Below, one piece after another: positions 8,101-17,249 of a stretch of 64,000 bases of DNA (the first letter of the stretch is position 1; the number at the start of each line of letters is the position of its first letter). A program made the translations under genes and the position numbers. The notes beneath the pieces were generated by a model that did no database searches, had not been told where the DNA came from, and saw nothing but the letters and a program-made list of their open reading frames with translations. The stretch comes from Chloroflexota bacterium (GTDB lineage: Bacteria; Chloroflexota; UBA11872): assembly GCA_022825895.1 (NCBI GenBank), contig JAJDVX010000024.1, positions 1 through 64,000 of the forward strand, written 5' to 3'.

Positions 8101-11100
8101 CTGTGGGGCGGGGACGACTCCGTCAGGACGCTGAACGACAAATTCGCGGACGACGACGGCGACTCGCTGACCTACTCGGTCTCGGCGCAGTACCCCGGCG
8201 TGCTCAAGGTCGGTATCGAAGGTGCGAATTCCGACAAGCTGCGGATCCACGTGCTCAATCCGGCGACGTCGAAGGTCAGCTACGGGGTGTCGGACGATTA
8301 CGGCGGCTTCGCCTCGAAGGACATCGACGTCAGCGGCTCGGCCGACGCTTTCAACGGCGCGGATCTGAGGCGAAGCGTGGCGGAGAACTCCGCCGCCGGC
8401 ACGGCGGTGGGGGATCCGGTGACCGGGACGCCCTATGACGACGGCGACGATGAAACCGACGATGCGCTGAGCTACTCGCTGACGGGCGAGGCGGCGACCT
8501 CCGGGGCGTTCGTCATCGACGGCGCCACCGGCCAGATCAGCGTCAAGCAAGGCGCCAGCCTGGACTTCGAGACCAAGAGCTCCTACACGGGCCAGGTCAA
8601 TTGGACCGTGCAGGGCCAGGCGGCCGCCGCGGACGTGACCATCAGCGTCACGGACCTCGAAGCCGGTCAGCCCGCCGCGCCGACGGTGACACGGACCACG
8701 TTCAGCGAGCCGACCAACCCGGCGCTGGATGTGTCCTGGACCGCGCCAACCGCCGCCGGCGTGACCATCTCCGGCTACAACGTGCAGTACCGCCAGAAGG
8801 TCGCCCAGGGGGAGACGCCCAACGCCTGGACGGCCTACACCGTTACCGACGCCAATAACGTCGCAACCAGCACGCTGCCGGCAACGACGACCAGCATCAA
8901 CCTTGCCGACCTGGCGGCCGGCGCCACGTACGAGGCGCAGGTACGCGCGGTTACCAGCGAGGAGGGTGAGGGTCCCTGGTCAAGCACGGGATCGGGCCGG
9001 GCCAACCGGCCGCCGCGGTCCACGGAAGCGCCAAACATCCAGCCCAGCTACACCCTGCTGTGGGGCGGAGACGACTCCGTCAGGACGCTCAACGACAAGT
9101 TCGCGGACGACGACGGCGACTCGCTGACCTACTCGGCCTCGGCCCAGTATCCCGGCGTGCTCAGGGTCGGTATCGAAGGTGATGATTCCGACAAATTGCG
9201 GATCCACGTCCTCAACCCCGCCACGTCAACGGTCACGTATGGGGTATTCGACGGATACGGCGGCTACGCCTCGAAGACCATCGACGTCAGCGGCTCCGCC
9301 GACGCTTTCAACGGCGCGGACCTGAGCCGAAGCGTGGCCGAGAACTCCGCCGCCGGTACGGCGGTGGGGGATCCGGTGACCGGGACGCCCTACGACGACG
9401 GCGACGATCAGACCGACGATGCGCTGAGCTACACGCTGACAGGCGAGGCGGCGACGTCGAACGCCTTCACGATCGACGCGGCCACCGGCCAGATCAGCGT
9501 CAAGCAGGGCGCCACCATCGACTACGAGGCCAAGACGTCCTACACGGGGCGGGTGACATGGACCGCGCAAGAGCAGGAAGCCTACGCCGACGTCACCATC
9601 GAGGTGAGCGATCTCGAGGCCGGCAAGCCCGGCACGCCCACGGTGACGCGCACGAGGTTCGAGGAAGAGTCCAACCCGGCGCTGGACGTGAGCTGGACGG
9701 CGCCCGACGCCAGCGGCGCGACGATCACCGGCTACGAGGTCCAGTACCGCGTGCAGGTCGCCGATGGCGAGACACCCAATGCATGGACGACTTACACCTA
9801 CACCGATGACGAAGACAACACCACCAGCGTCCTGCCCGCGACGAGCACCAGCGTGACGCTGTCGGACCTGCGGATCGGCGTCACCTACCAAGTGCAGGTG
9901 CGCGCCCTCACCCAGAATGAAGGCCCCGGCCCCTGGTCGGACACGGGCTCCGGCAGGACCAACATTCCGCCGAATCGCACCCTCTTGGTACTCAGTCGGC
10001 AGACGCATCCGATGAATACCGTAGCCACGGCCTACCTCAACAGGTACTTCCGTGACGTCGACGGCGACACGCTGACCTGGGTCGCCTCATCGGAGTATCC
10101 CGGCCTGGTCGGAGTCGAGCTGACCCAGTCGTCGTCCTATCTGCTTATCCGCCACGTCAATCCCGGCACGTCCACGCTGACCTACGGGGCGCATGACGGG
10201 TATGGCGGCTATATTTCGAACACCGTGAACATCACGACCGGCCAGGGGAACGCGACCCGGAGCGTCGCCGAGAACTCCGCCGCCGGGACAGCGGTGGGCG
10301 ACCCGGTTGGGGGCAACAGCTACACAGGCCAAACCGAGAAATTCAGCTACACGCTGACGGGCGAGGCGGCCACGTCGAATGCCTTCGTCATCGACTCCGC
10401 CACCGGCCAGATCAGCGTCAAGCAAGGCGCCAGCCTGGACTACGAGACCAAGAGCTCCTACACCGGCAAGGTGGGGTACACGGTGAATAGTCAGGCCGCC
10501 GTCATCAACGTCACCATCAACGTGACCGATGTGGAGGCCGGCAAGCCCGACGCGCCGACGGTGACGCGGACGAAGTTCAGCGAGCAGACCAACCCGGCGC
10601 TAGATGTGTCCTGGGCGCTGCCGACCGACAACGGCGACCTGGTCACCTGGTTCCAGGTGCAGTACCGGAAGAAGGCCGCGGAGGGTGAGGATCCCGCGGA
10701 GTGGACGGCCTACGACGGACCGGTGCTGCAGCGGAAGGACACCAGCCTGCGCCTATCCGACCTGGAAGCCGGCGCGACGTACGAGGTCCAGGTGCGCGGC
10801 CAGACCGACGTGGAGGGCGCCGGTCCCTGGTCGGACATTGGTGCGGGCACGGCTAACCGGCCGCCGGAGATTGCATTGCACGGCGGCTGGTGGTACTTCA
10901 TTCGAGATGAAGTGGGGAGCCGGCCGGTCGGAGAAAGCTACGTCAGCCACCCGGTCGCCCTGTATTACACGGACCGCGATGGGGACACGCTGCACTGGGA
11001 TGTCTCGCACCAGCATCCCGGCATCGCGGTGATGGGGGAGTTCCTATCGTCGTCTGACTACAAGGGCATCGAGTTCGTGTTCTCGGACGAAGCCCAATTG

Positions 11101-14100
11101 GAGGAGCCGACTCCGCGGTTCACATACCGATTCCTCAACCCGGCCACCTCGAAACTCACGTATGGCGTGCATGACGGATACGGCGGCTTTGTTCACCGGA
11201 CGGCTTCTCCGACGGGCTCACAAACGGAAGCGCGAGCGATTGCCGAGAACTCCGCCGCCGGCACGGTGGTGGGGGACCCGATAACCGGGACGCCCTACGA
11301 CGACGGCGACGATGAGACCGACGACTCGCTGACCTACACGCTGACGGGCGAGGCGGCGACCTCCGGGGCCTTCGTTATCGACTCCGCCACCGGCCAGATC
11401 AGCGTCAAGCAAGGCGCGACGCTGGACTATGAGACCAAGAACTCGTACACGGGACAGGTGAACTGGACCGTGCAGGGCCAGGCGGCCGCCGCGGACGTGA
11501 CCATCACCGTCACGGACCTCGAAGCCGGCCAGCCGGCCGCGCCGACGGTGACGCGCACGGCGTTCAGCGAACCGACCAACCCGGCGCTGGACGTGAACTG
11601 GACCGCGCCCGCAGCGGTCACCGGCGTCACCATCAGCGGCTACGAGGTCCAATACCGCCAGCAGGTCGCCGAGGGCGAAGAGGCCAATTCCTGGACGACC
11701 CATGCCTACACCGACGACGAGGAGAACGTCACCAGCGTGCTGGCGGCATCGACGCTGCGCGTCACCCTGTCCGACCTGGACGCGGGCGCGACCTACGAGG
11801 TCCAGGTGCGTGCGCGCACGTCGCTCGAGGGCGAAGGCCCCTGGTCGACCACCGGCGAAGGGCAGGCCAACACACCGCCGCACCAGATCCCGGCGACCCT
11901 GGGATGGCTCGTTGAGGGGCCGGTCGGCACGCGAAGCTGGATCGATGTTCCGGACGACGATCCCAGTGCGGAGAAGGTATTCGGGGACGCCGATGGCGAC
12001 ACCCTGATGCTATGGGGCACGGCACAGCATCCCGCACTGCTCGACGTCGCCGTATCCGGTGAACCCGGCGACAGCAGGCTGACCACAACCATTCTGAATC
12101 CGGGCACGTCGAGCTTTACCTTCGGCGTGCATGACGGATTCGGCGGATACCTCACGCTCACCCGGACGATCAGGGGCTATCACAAGACGGGTCGACGCGT
12201 GGCCGAGAACTCCCCCGGCGGAACGCTGGTGGGCGGTCCGGTGACTGGAACCCCGTACAACGGCGAGACGCTCACCTACACCCTGAAGGGCAAGGCGGCC
12301 GACTCCGGCAAATTCGTCATCGACTCGGCCAGCGGCCAGATCAGTCTCAGGCAGGGCGCGACGCTGGACTATGAGACGGATGATCCCAACAGGGAAATCG
12401 AGTACTGGCAGGGCAAGGTGCATTCCAAGTTCTACCGGGGCGAGGTGCACTACACGGTCGATGGACATGCCGCGTTCATCGCCGTACTCCTCTCGGTGGA
12501 TGACGTGGCCCCGCCGGGCAAGCCCGGCACGCCGACGGCCACGCGCACCGAGTTCAGCGAGCCGACGAACCCGGCGCTGGACGTGACCTGGACGGCTCCC
12601 GCCGATGGCATCGACGCCGTATCCGGCTATGGGGCGCAATACCGCAAGCAGGGCGCCACCGAGTGGACCGCGTACAGCGGCACGCTGGACGCCACGACGA
12701 GGAGCCTGAACCTGCCGGACCTGGACGCCGGCGCGATCTACGAGGTGCAGGTGCGGGCCGTGGGCGAGAACGAGGGCGAAGGCCCGTGGTCGGACATCGG
12801 CTCCGGCCAGGCCAACACGCCGCCGACTGGAAACGGGTGGATCTCCAATGACTTGACGATCCCCTGGTGGCGTACCGGTCGAACCGCTCCGATTCCGAAC
12901 TTCTTTGAGGACGCAGACGGCGACACGCTGAGCCCCTGGACCTCTTCGGCATACCCCGGCCTGGTCCCCGCCTGGATTCACGGAAACGTGTCGAGGTTTC
13001 AGGCCGTCAACCCGAGCGCGTCGCCGGTTGTCATCACCTACGGCGTCCATGACGCTTACGGCGGCTATGCCTCGCACGCTTTCAGGGTTTCCGTCCAGGC
13101 GAACGACGCCCGGAGCGTCAGGGAGAACTCTGGCGGCGGCACGCGGGTGGGCGGTCCGGTAACGGGACGGCGCTATCAGGATGAGACGCCGAGCTATTCG
13201 CTGACGGGAGAAGCCTCGACCTCCGGGGCCTTCGTCATCGACGCCTCCAGCGGCCAGATCAGCGTGGCTTCAGGCGCCGATCTGGACTACGAGACCAATA
13301 ATTCATACGCCGCGCAGGTGCGTTGGACCGTGCAGGGCCAGGCGGCGGTGGTCCACCTGACCATCAGAGTCAGAGACATCCCGCCGCCATCCCGGCCGGA
13401 CGCGCCAACGGTTACGCCCGCGCCCAGCCAGCCGACGAGCACGCTGGACGTGAGCTGGACGGCCCCGGCCGACCACGGGTCGGCCATCACCGACTACGAC
13501 GTGCGCTACCGCACCGTGGGCGCTTCGGGATGGACGTCGCACCGCTTCAGCGGCGCGGGGAGGGCAACGACGCTGAAGGGGCTGGATTCCGGGACCGAGT
13601 ACGAGGTGCAGGTGCGGGCCGAGAGCAGCGAAGGGGAGGGTTCCTGGTCGGACACCGGCCGTGGCAGCACGCGGACGCCGAACACGCCGGTCCAGCTTGA
13701 CGGGACGAACGGCGTCCCGATGGTCCGCGAGATAGCCGAGAACTCGCCGCCGGGAACCCCGGTGGGCGCCGCGCTGACGGCGAGTGACGTCGACGGCGAC
13801 TCGGTGGTCTTCTCGGTTTCGGATACGACCACATTCTTCATCAACGCCGCCACCGGCCAGATCATGGTGGCGGGCGGCGCGTTGCTGGATCACGAGTCCG
13901 TGTCGACGTACACCCTGACGGTACGCGTTACGGACGGCAAGGACGCGAACGGCAACCCCGATTCCGCGATAGACGACTCGGTGGACGTGACCATCCAGGT
14001 GCTGGACGTTGCCGAGCCGCCGCACCGACCGGAGGCGCCGTTGGCGGAACCGACCGCCGCGGAACCCGCGACGTCACTGGACGTGACGTGGACGGACATC

Positions 14101-15921
14101 GCCTTGGCCGGAGTGCCGGCGACGACCGACTACGACGTTCGCTACCGCGCCAAGGGACCCCATAACTGGATATCGCACCCCTTCGACGGCTCGGTGCCCG
14201 GAACCGTCATCAGCGGTCTCGAGCCGGGCACGATTTACGAGGTACAGGTGCTGGCCAGAAACGATGAGGGGGAGAGCCCCTGGTCGGAGAGCGGCATCGG
14301 CATCACCGGGCCCGCATTGCTGACCGCCAGCCGGGAAGTGTCCGAGGATGCGCCGGCAGGCGCCCCGGTGGGTGCGCCGGTGACGTCGAACGACCCGCAT
14401 GGCCACGCGCTCTCCTACGCCATCGTGGAAGACGCGGTGAGTGGATCGAGCGGTGGGCACAACGAGTTCACCATTGATAGCCAGACTGGCCAGATCACGG
14501 TGGCTGAAGACGCGAATCTGGACCACCAGGTGGCCCATCGCCACTACCTGACGGTGCAGGCCAGCCACGCGGCGTCGGGACAGGCTGACGATCACATCAC
14601 TAACGCCGTCATCAGCGTCGTTATCAACGTGATCGCTGGGGACGGTCCGCCCGACGATGGCAACCGTCGGCCGAGCTTCGATGATCCACCCGGCGACCTT
14701 GGAATGGTCCGTCAGGTGACGGAGAACGCGCCAGGCGGCACCCGCGTCGGCGCGCCGATCACGGCAACCGATGTCGACGGTGACACGCTGACCTACGCGC
14801 TGTCCGGCGCGAGCGCCTTCATCATCGACGCCGCCAGCGGCCAGATTCGCGTGGCCCAGGGCGCCGTGCTGGATTACGAGACCACGACGTCTTACTCGGT
14901 CACGGTAAGCGTGACGGACGGTAAGAACGCGCAGGGCCAGCCGGACGCGACCGTGGATGCCACGGTGGACGTCACCATCGAGGTGTTGGACCAGGCGCCG
15001 CCGGCCAAGCCGGACGCGCCGTCGGTTGCCCCGTCGGCCGCGCAGCCCGCGGTCGTGCTCCACGTGACGTGGACGGCTCCGGCCAACCAGGGCCGACCGG
15101 CCATCACGGACTACGACCTGCGCTACCGGGAAGTGGGGGCAACGTCGTGGATCGCGCACGCCTTCGACGGCGCCGGGACCATGACCTGGATCTCAGGTCT
15201 GGTCCCCGACACCTCCTACGAAGTCCAGGTTGCCGCGTCCAACGTCGAGGGCCTCGGTCCCTGGTCAGACACCGGCCAGAGCCGCACCGCAGCTTCGACG
15301 GTCGTAACTCAGCCCACGCCGCGGCCGGATGGCCCCACCCCGCCGCCGGAGGCACCCACGCCGCCGGTGAGTCCCACGCCCGCGCCGGTGAGTCCCACGC
15401 CCACGCCAGTGAGTCCCACGGCGACGCCGAGTAGTCCCACGGCGCAACCAGACACGCCCGCGCCCACGCCGGCTGGTCCCACGCCCCCGCCGAACGGCCC
15501 TGATGGCTCCAATGGTCCCGGCGACGCCGGCAACTCGGCGTCGACGAACCCACCCAGCAGTTCCTCCGACAGTCCCTCAGGGACGCCGGTGCAGTCGCGC
15601 GCTGCAGAAGGCATTGAAGCAACCGCCGCCCAGGCTGGCTTTGGCCTGTACTCGTTGAAGCCGAGTCTGGGCCCGAGTCTCCTGGCGGGCTTCGAGGTGT
15701 GGACGCCCGAAAAGGCGCTCATCTTCAGTGTGCTTGGGCCGGGGCTGCTCGGTCTTCTCGGGCTGCTGTCGTCACTGCTGAAGTGGAAGTTCCAGACGTC
15801 TCTTTGGACAGCGCTGTTCGCCGGCCTGGCGGCAATCTTCCTCTTCCTCCGGCGACGCCGGAAGGAGGCGGAGGACAAAGAGCCGGCTGGAGGGATAGGA
15901 ACATTCAGACCAGCCACCTAA
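5110..15921 (+). CDS. Giant secreted FN3/cadherin-like repeat protein, membrane-anchored (3603 aa)
   Basis: A cell-surface protein, probably an adhesin or matrix component. A signal peptide spans about residues 20-45 (MALALAAALVMVAVLAG, likely cut after VSA). It is followed by a Pro-Thr-Glu linker (about 58-140) and an Ig-like domain (about 148-236). Then come repeating units: I count 11 fibronectin type III domains (pattern APTVTRTEFSEPTNPALDV), 11 cadherin-like domains (AENSAAGT..G to ID..TGQISV to LDYET) and 8 intervening domains with DADGDTLTY and TYG..D.YGG. The last units lack the middle domain. A second Pro-Thr linker (about 3397-3465) leads to two hydrophobic helices (about 3536-3558 and 3563-3580) and an Arg-rich tail, so the anchor is a membrane hairpin, not an LPXTG signal. 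I see no Cys after the signal peptide. It is probably controlled by the upstream MarR gene and structured leader. It is a paralogue of the 17250-30419 protein. Confidence 0.85.
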   Translation: MHTFVVSKVVDCRQWRFTLVTARAMALALAAALVMVAVLAGDVSADSSSPSDDGSPKIQSTPDATPTASLTPEPTPEPTPSEVPTPESSPEPTPEPTPEAAPEPTPEATPEATPEPTPEATPEPTSTAEPTPTATAEVESDPELPAYFPLAISQYVFSQNEDIGTQTLPEAAGGAGGFTYSLTPSLPEGLSFDATTRALTGTPVEAGAYTMAYTATDADGGDSSFEFSITVQAAPRTALQVGTPVAPTVTRTEFSEPTNPALDVSWTAPAANGLTITGYTAQYRKKAAEGQDPAAWTSFTGTVDATNRTLTLPDLDAGATYEVQVRAVTSEEGEGPWSDTGSAQANRPPTATSAAFNGGTFPVGTIANYNETGSGAVGVLFADADGDTLTYAAAAQHPALLGVSLTGAAGEAKLQITLLNQGSSKVTYTATDAYGGSVTRTTTIGITAKTSRSIAENSAAGTAVGAPVTGTPYNGVALSYTLAGKAKDSGKFAIDATSGQISLATGASLDYETDDTHRETETWNGQVIAKFYRGEVKYTVDGHNATIEVLIKVTDVEAGQPGTATLARTEYSEPTAPGLDVNWTAPAANGLTITGYEAQYRKKAADGEEAAAWTSFTGTVDATNRTLTLPDLDAGATYEVQVRAVTSEEGEGPWSATGSGRANRPPTATSAFFGGGTWPVGTIANYNEIGQGAVGVLFADTDGDTLTYAAAAQHPALLGVSLTGAAGEAKLQVTLLNQGSSKVTYTATDVYGGSVTRTMTIGITAKVSRDIAENSAAGTTVGAPVTGTPYNGVALSYTLAGKAKDSGKFVIDAATGQIKVATGATLDYETDDAHRETETWNGQVIAKFYRGEVHYTVDGHDAVINVLITVTDVEAGQPNAPTVTRTEFSEPTDPALDVSWTAPAANGLTITGYEAQYRKKAAQGADPAAWTSFTGTVNATNRTLTLPDLDAGATYEVQVRAVTSEEGASPWSNTGSGRANRPPRSTEPANLQPSYTLLWGGDDSVRTLNDKFADDDGDSLTYSVSAQYPGVLKVGIEGANSDKLRIHVLNPATSKVSYGVSDDYGGFASKDIDVSGSADAFNGADLRRSVAENSAAGTAVGDPVTGTPYDDGDDETDDALSYSLTGEAATSGAFVIDGATGQISVKQGASLDFETKSSYTGQVNWTVQGQAAAADVTISVTDLEAGQPAAPTVTRTTFSEPTNPALDVSWTAPTAAGVTISGYNVQYRQKVAQGETPNAWTAYTVTDANNVATSTLPATTTSINLADLAAGATYEAQVRAVTSEEGEGPWSSTGSGRANRPPRSTEAPNIQPSYTLLWGGDDSVRTLNDKFADDDGDSLTYSASAQYPGVLRVGIEGDDSDKLRIHVLNPATSTVTYGVFDGYGGYASKTIDVSGSADAFNGADLSRSVAENSAAGTAVGDPVTGTPYDDGDDQTDDALSYTLTGEAATSNAFTIDAATGQISVKQGATIDYEAKTSYTGRVTWTAQEQEAYADVTIEVSDLEAGKPGTPTVTRTRFEEESNPALDVSWTAPDASGATITGYEVQYRVQVADGETPNAWTTYTYTDDEDNTTSVLPATSTSVTLSDLRIGVTYQVQVRALTQNEGPGPWSDTGSGRTNIPPNRTLLVLSRQTHPMNTVATAYLNRYFRDVDGDTLTWVASSEYPGLVGVELTQSSSYLLIRHVNPGTSTLTYGAHDGYGGYISNTVNITTGQGNATRSVAENSAAGTAVGDPVGGNSYTGQTEKFSYTLTGEAATSNAFVIDSATGQISVKQGASLDYETKSSYTGKVGYTVNSQAAVINVTINVTDVEAGKPDAPTVTRTKFSEQTNPALDVSWALPTDNGDLVTWFQVQYRKKAAEGEDPAEWTAYDGPVLQRKDTSLRLSDLEAGATYEVQVRGQTDVEGAGPWSDIGAGTANRPPEIALHGGWWYFIRDEVGSRPVGESYVSHPVALYYTDRDGDTLHWDVSHQHPGIAVMGEFLSSSDYKGIEFVFSDEAQLEEPTPRFTYRFLNPATSKLTYGVHDGYGGFVHRTASPTGSQTEARAIAENSAAGTVVGDPITGTPYDDGDDETDDSLTYTLTGEAATSGAFVIDSATGQISVKQGATLDYETKNSYTGQVNWTVQGQAAAADVTITVTDLEAGQPAAPTVTRTAFSEPTNPALDVNWTAPAAVTGVTISGYEVQYRQQVAEGEEANSWTTHAYTDDEENVTSVLAASTLRVTLSDLDAGATYEVQVRARTSLEGEGPWSTTGEGQANTPPHQIPATLGWLVEGPVGTRSWIDVPDDDPSAEKVFGDADGDTLMLWGTAQHPALLDVAVSGEPGDSRLTTTILNPGTSSFTFGVHDGFGGYLTLTRTIRGYHKTGRRVAENSPGGTLVGGPVTGTPYNGETLTYTLKGKAADSGKFVIDSASGQISLRQGATLDYETDDPNREIEYWQGKVHSKFYRGEVHYTVDGHAAFIAVLLSVDDVAPPGKPGTPTATRTEFSEPTNPALDVTWTAPADGIDAVSGYGAQYRKQGATEWTAYSGTLDATTRSLNLPDLDAGAIYEVQVRAVGENEGEGPWSDIGSGQANTPPTGNGWISNDLTIPWWRTGRTAPIPNFFEDADGDTLSPWTSSAYPGLVPAWIHGNVSRFQAVNPSASPVVITYGVHDAYGGYASHAFRVSVQANDARSVRENSGGGTRVGGPVTGRRYQDETPSYSLTGEASTSGAFVIDASSGQISVASGADLDYETNNSYAAQVRWTVQGQAAVVHLTIRVRDIPPPSRPDAPTVTPAPSQPTSTLDVSWTAPADHGSAITDYDVRYRTVGASGWTSHRFSGAGRATTLKGLDSGTEYEVQVRAESSEGEGSWSDTGRGSTRTPNTPVQLDGTNGVPMVREIAENSPPGTPVGAALTASDVDGDSVVFSVSDTTTFFINAATGQIMVAGGALLDHESVSTYTLTVRVTDGKDANGNPDSAIDDSVDVTIQVLDVAEPPHRPEAPLAEPTAAEPATSLDVTWTDIALAGVPATTDYDVRYRAKGPHNWISHPFDGSVPGTVISGLEPGTIYEVQVLARNDEGESPWSESGIGITGPALLTASREVSEDAPAGAPVGAPVTSNDPHGHALSYAIVEDAVSGSSGGHNEFTIDSQTGQITVAEDANLDHQVAHRHYLTVQASHAASGQADDHITNAVISVVINVIAGDGPPDDGNRRPSFDDPPGDLGMVRQVTENAPGGTRVGAPITATDVDGDTLTYALSGASAFIIDAASGQIRVAQGAVLDYETTTSYSVTVSVTDGKNAQGQPDATVDATVDVTIEVLDQAPPAKPDAPSVAPSAAQPAVVLHVTWTAPANQGRPAITDYDLRYREVGATSWIAHAFDGAGTMTWISGLVPDTSYEVQVAASNVEGLGPWSDTGQSRTAASTVVTQPTPRPDGPTPPPEAPTPPVSPTPAPVSPTPTPVSPTATPSSPTAQPDTPAPTPAGPTPPPNGPDGSNGPGDAGNSASTNPPSSSSDSPSGTPVQSRAAEGIEATAAQAGFGLYSLKPSLGPSLLAGFEVWTPEKALIFSVLGPGLLGLLGLLSSLLKWKFQTSLWTALFAGLAAIFLFLRRRRKEAEDKEPAGGIGTFRPAT
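6454..6750 (+). repeat. Cadherin-like module nearly identical to 18615-18911
   Basis: These 297 bases differ from 18615-18911 at only three positions by direct reading, whereas flanking modules of the same genes differ far more. This points to recent gene conversion between the two giant genes. Confidence 0.75.
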
Positions 15922-15972
15922 CACCAGGCGGAGACTCCGGCGTCAAAGCTCAGCACGTTGATACGTCCAGCA

Positions 15973-16002
15973 CAGAGCCGCGGGAGGACTCCCGCGGCTC
16001 TG
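15973..16002 (+). terminator. Hairpin terminator after giant gene 1
   Basis: CAGAGCCGCGGGAG (15973-15986) pairs perfectly with CTCCCGCGGCTCTG (15989-16002), a 14-bp stem. It lies 52 bases after the stop codon and no T-tract follows. A comparable hairpin lies at the same place after giant gene 2 (30485-30510). Confidence 0.65.
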
Positions 16003-16415
16003 CGGCTTGGGAATCGATTCCCGTGTTGCGCGACGGCGCCGCAGGCGGGCGAATCCACCCGATCATGCCCCACCCGCCACCGGTACCAGCGCGCCCGCGG
16101 CGCTGTTGCGTTGGCGTGTGCATCCGAGAACCACGCGGGTTGCAACCGCCGCTGCCCGCACCGGCAGCGGCGCCAGAGAACTAAACGCGGCGGACCCGAC
16201 TCAATCGTCGACCGTGCCGACTCACGGCTCATGGGTCAGCTTCAGTCCCTCCCGGTAGTCCTGATCCCCGACTGTCCAGCCAGGGTTGCGCCACCCGGGT
16301 GCGGCCGCTGCCGCGGTTGATGCCGGCGACCCATGACCCCTCCGACCGGGCTCGCGGTCATGGATGCGGAAGGAAATGAATGGAAAAGCATTGAATGACA
16401 GCGCAGACAATGTGT
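16003..16415. other. Intergenic stretch within the duplicated block
   Basis: I see no gene here. The first part (to about 16110) resembles the sequence after giant gene 2 (30511-30610), with shared pieces such as GGGAATC, CATCCGATCA/CACCCGATCA and CCCACCCGCC. The duplication unit therefore extends past the terminator. The end (16390-16415) begins the conserved promoter region. Confidence 0.45.
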
Positions 16416-16445
16416 TTGACACTCAATGTGAAGGCACTGTATGTT
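16416..16445 (+). promoter_or_regulatory. Promoter of the MarR pseudogene locus: TTGACA-N18-TATGTT
   Basis: TTGACA (16416-16421) and TATGTT (16440-16445) with 18 bases between them, the same as at 4278-4307. It also has the matching CATTGA...TCAATG dyad (16389-16394 and 16423-16428). It remains intact although the gene behind it is broken, which suggests it still drives the giant gene downstream. Confidence 0.6.
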
Positions 16446-16478
16446 TCCGAGATGAATGACCCAATAAACGGATGCTCG

Positions 16479-16496
16479 CATGAACGGTTGTTCATG
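16479..16496 (+). promoter_or_regulatory. Operator-like dyad CATGAAC-GGTT-GTTCATG
   Basis: A perfect 7+4+7 inverted repeat that extends the 5+4+5 dyad at 4327-4340. Its conservation next to a broken MarR gene suggests the intact MarR protein from the first copy regulates this locus in trans. Confidence 0.5.
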
Positions 16497-16551
16497 AGGA
16501 AGGGTTCGTCGTGCCGAGGCGTGAGGGGCGTGAAACGAGAAGTTCCGTCCA

Positions 16552-17126
16552 TTGGCTGAGCCGGGTCGCACGGAACGCGACGGGCTGATCGTGGACTTGC
16601 GGGTGCCCTGTGACGGCGTGATTCGCCGGTACCTCCCGTTGGCGACCGGGACGGTCGGCGATGGGGTGTCGTGGAACAGGGCGATGGAGGCCAGGCCGAC
16701 TCCGTCACGCGACGAACTGAAATCGCGCCGGTCGATCAGCCGTCTATCGGCCGCGTCGCGGACTCGCTGGTTCGGCATGGGCCTGCTTCAGCGACAACGC
16801 CTGACGCGTGACGGGCGCGTGGTACGCCTGGCGGCCACTGACCAGGGCCATGCGCTCGCATGCCAGCGTTCACCCAGAGATTCCGGGGCATTCCGCCGTT
16901 CTCGCGGAAGCAATCAAGGCGGAATTTCTTGACGTCATTGTTCGTGTCGCTCGGAGGCTTTCGGCCAACGCCAATGGCCGGACTCGTGGAAAGGAGGAAG
17001 GTGACATCGGTGCCGCGTCACAGCAGGGCCCGCCCCGACCAAGAGTTGGGCCCCACCGTGACGGCCAAAGCCTTGGTGGGTAACCAACGGCTGCGACACC
17101 TTAAGTCTAGCGTCTCGACCGACTGA
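16552..17126 (+). pseudogene. Decayed MarR regulator (duplicate of 4388-4984)
   Basis: The start (TTG 16552) encodes MAEPGRTERDG...LIVDLRVPCDGVIRRYLPLATGTVGDG, clearly homologous to the intact gene. After about 42 residues a deletion and frame shifts follow, so the helix-turn-helix segment is scattered over frames. VDQPSIGRVADSLVRHGLLQRQRLTRDGRVVRLAATDQG is recoverable only by changing frame. The C-terminal 42 codons (from GTG 17001 to TGA 17124-17126) stay open and match the intact copy. The gene cannot make a working MarR protein. It sits 123 bases upstream of giant gene 2, exactly as the intact copy sits before giant gene 1. Confidence 0.8.
16988..17087 (+). promoter_or_regulatory. Conserved 100-base element between MarR pseudogene and giant gene 2
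   Basis: The counterpart of 4846-4945, about 90% identical by eye although the MarR gene around it has decayed. It keeps AAAGGAGG, the GTCAC/GTGAC pair and the CCAA-AGCC-TTGG hairpin. One pair of the AGGGCCC stem is lost. Preservation inside a pseudogene argues that this piece has its own function. Confidence 0.45.
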
Positions 17127-17168
17127 ACTGAGTCTTCGCCCATAGGCGGTTCGGTCTCGCAGGTTTGA

Positions 17169-17229
17169 GGCGCCCTTGCGCCCGCCGGGCCAACGCCCGG
17201 CCAAGCGCGAGTGCAATTGGCTTGGCGCC
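17169..17229 (+). promoter_or_regulatory. Structured 5' leader of giant gene 2
   Basis: Outer hexamers GGCGCC (17169-17174 and 17224-17229) enclose a stem of TTGCGC (17176-17181) with GCGCGA (17205-17210) and GCCGGGC (17184-17190) with GCCCGGC (17195-17201). Compared with 5027-5089 the inner stem has changed sequence on both sides while keeping its pairing. The structure again ends 20 bases before the ATG. Confidence 0.65.
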
Positions 17230-17249
17230 CCTTTTCGCCACAAGAGTCC

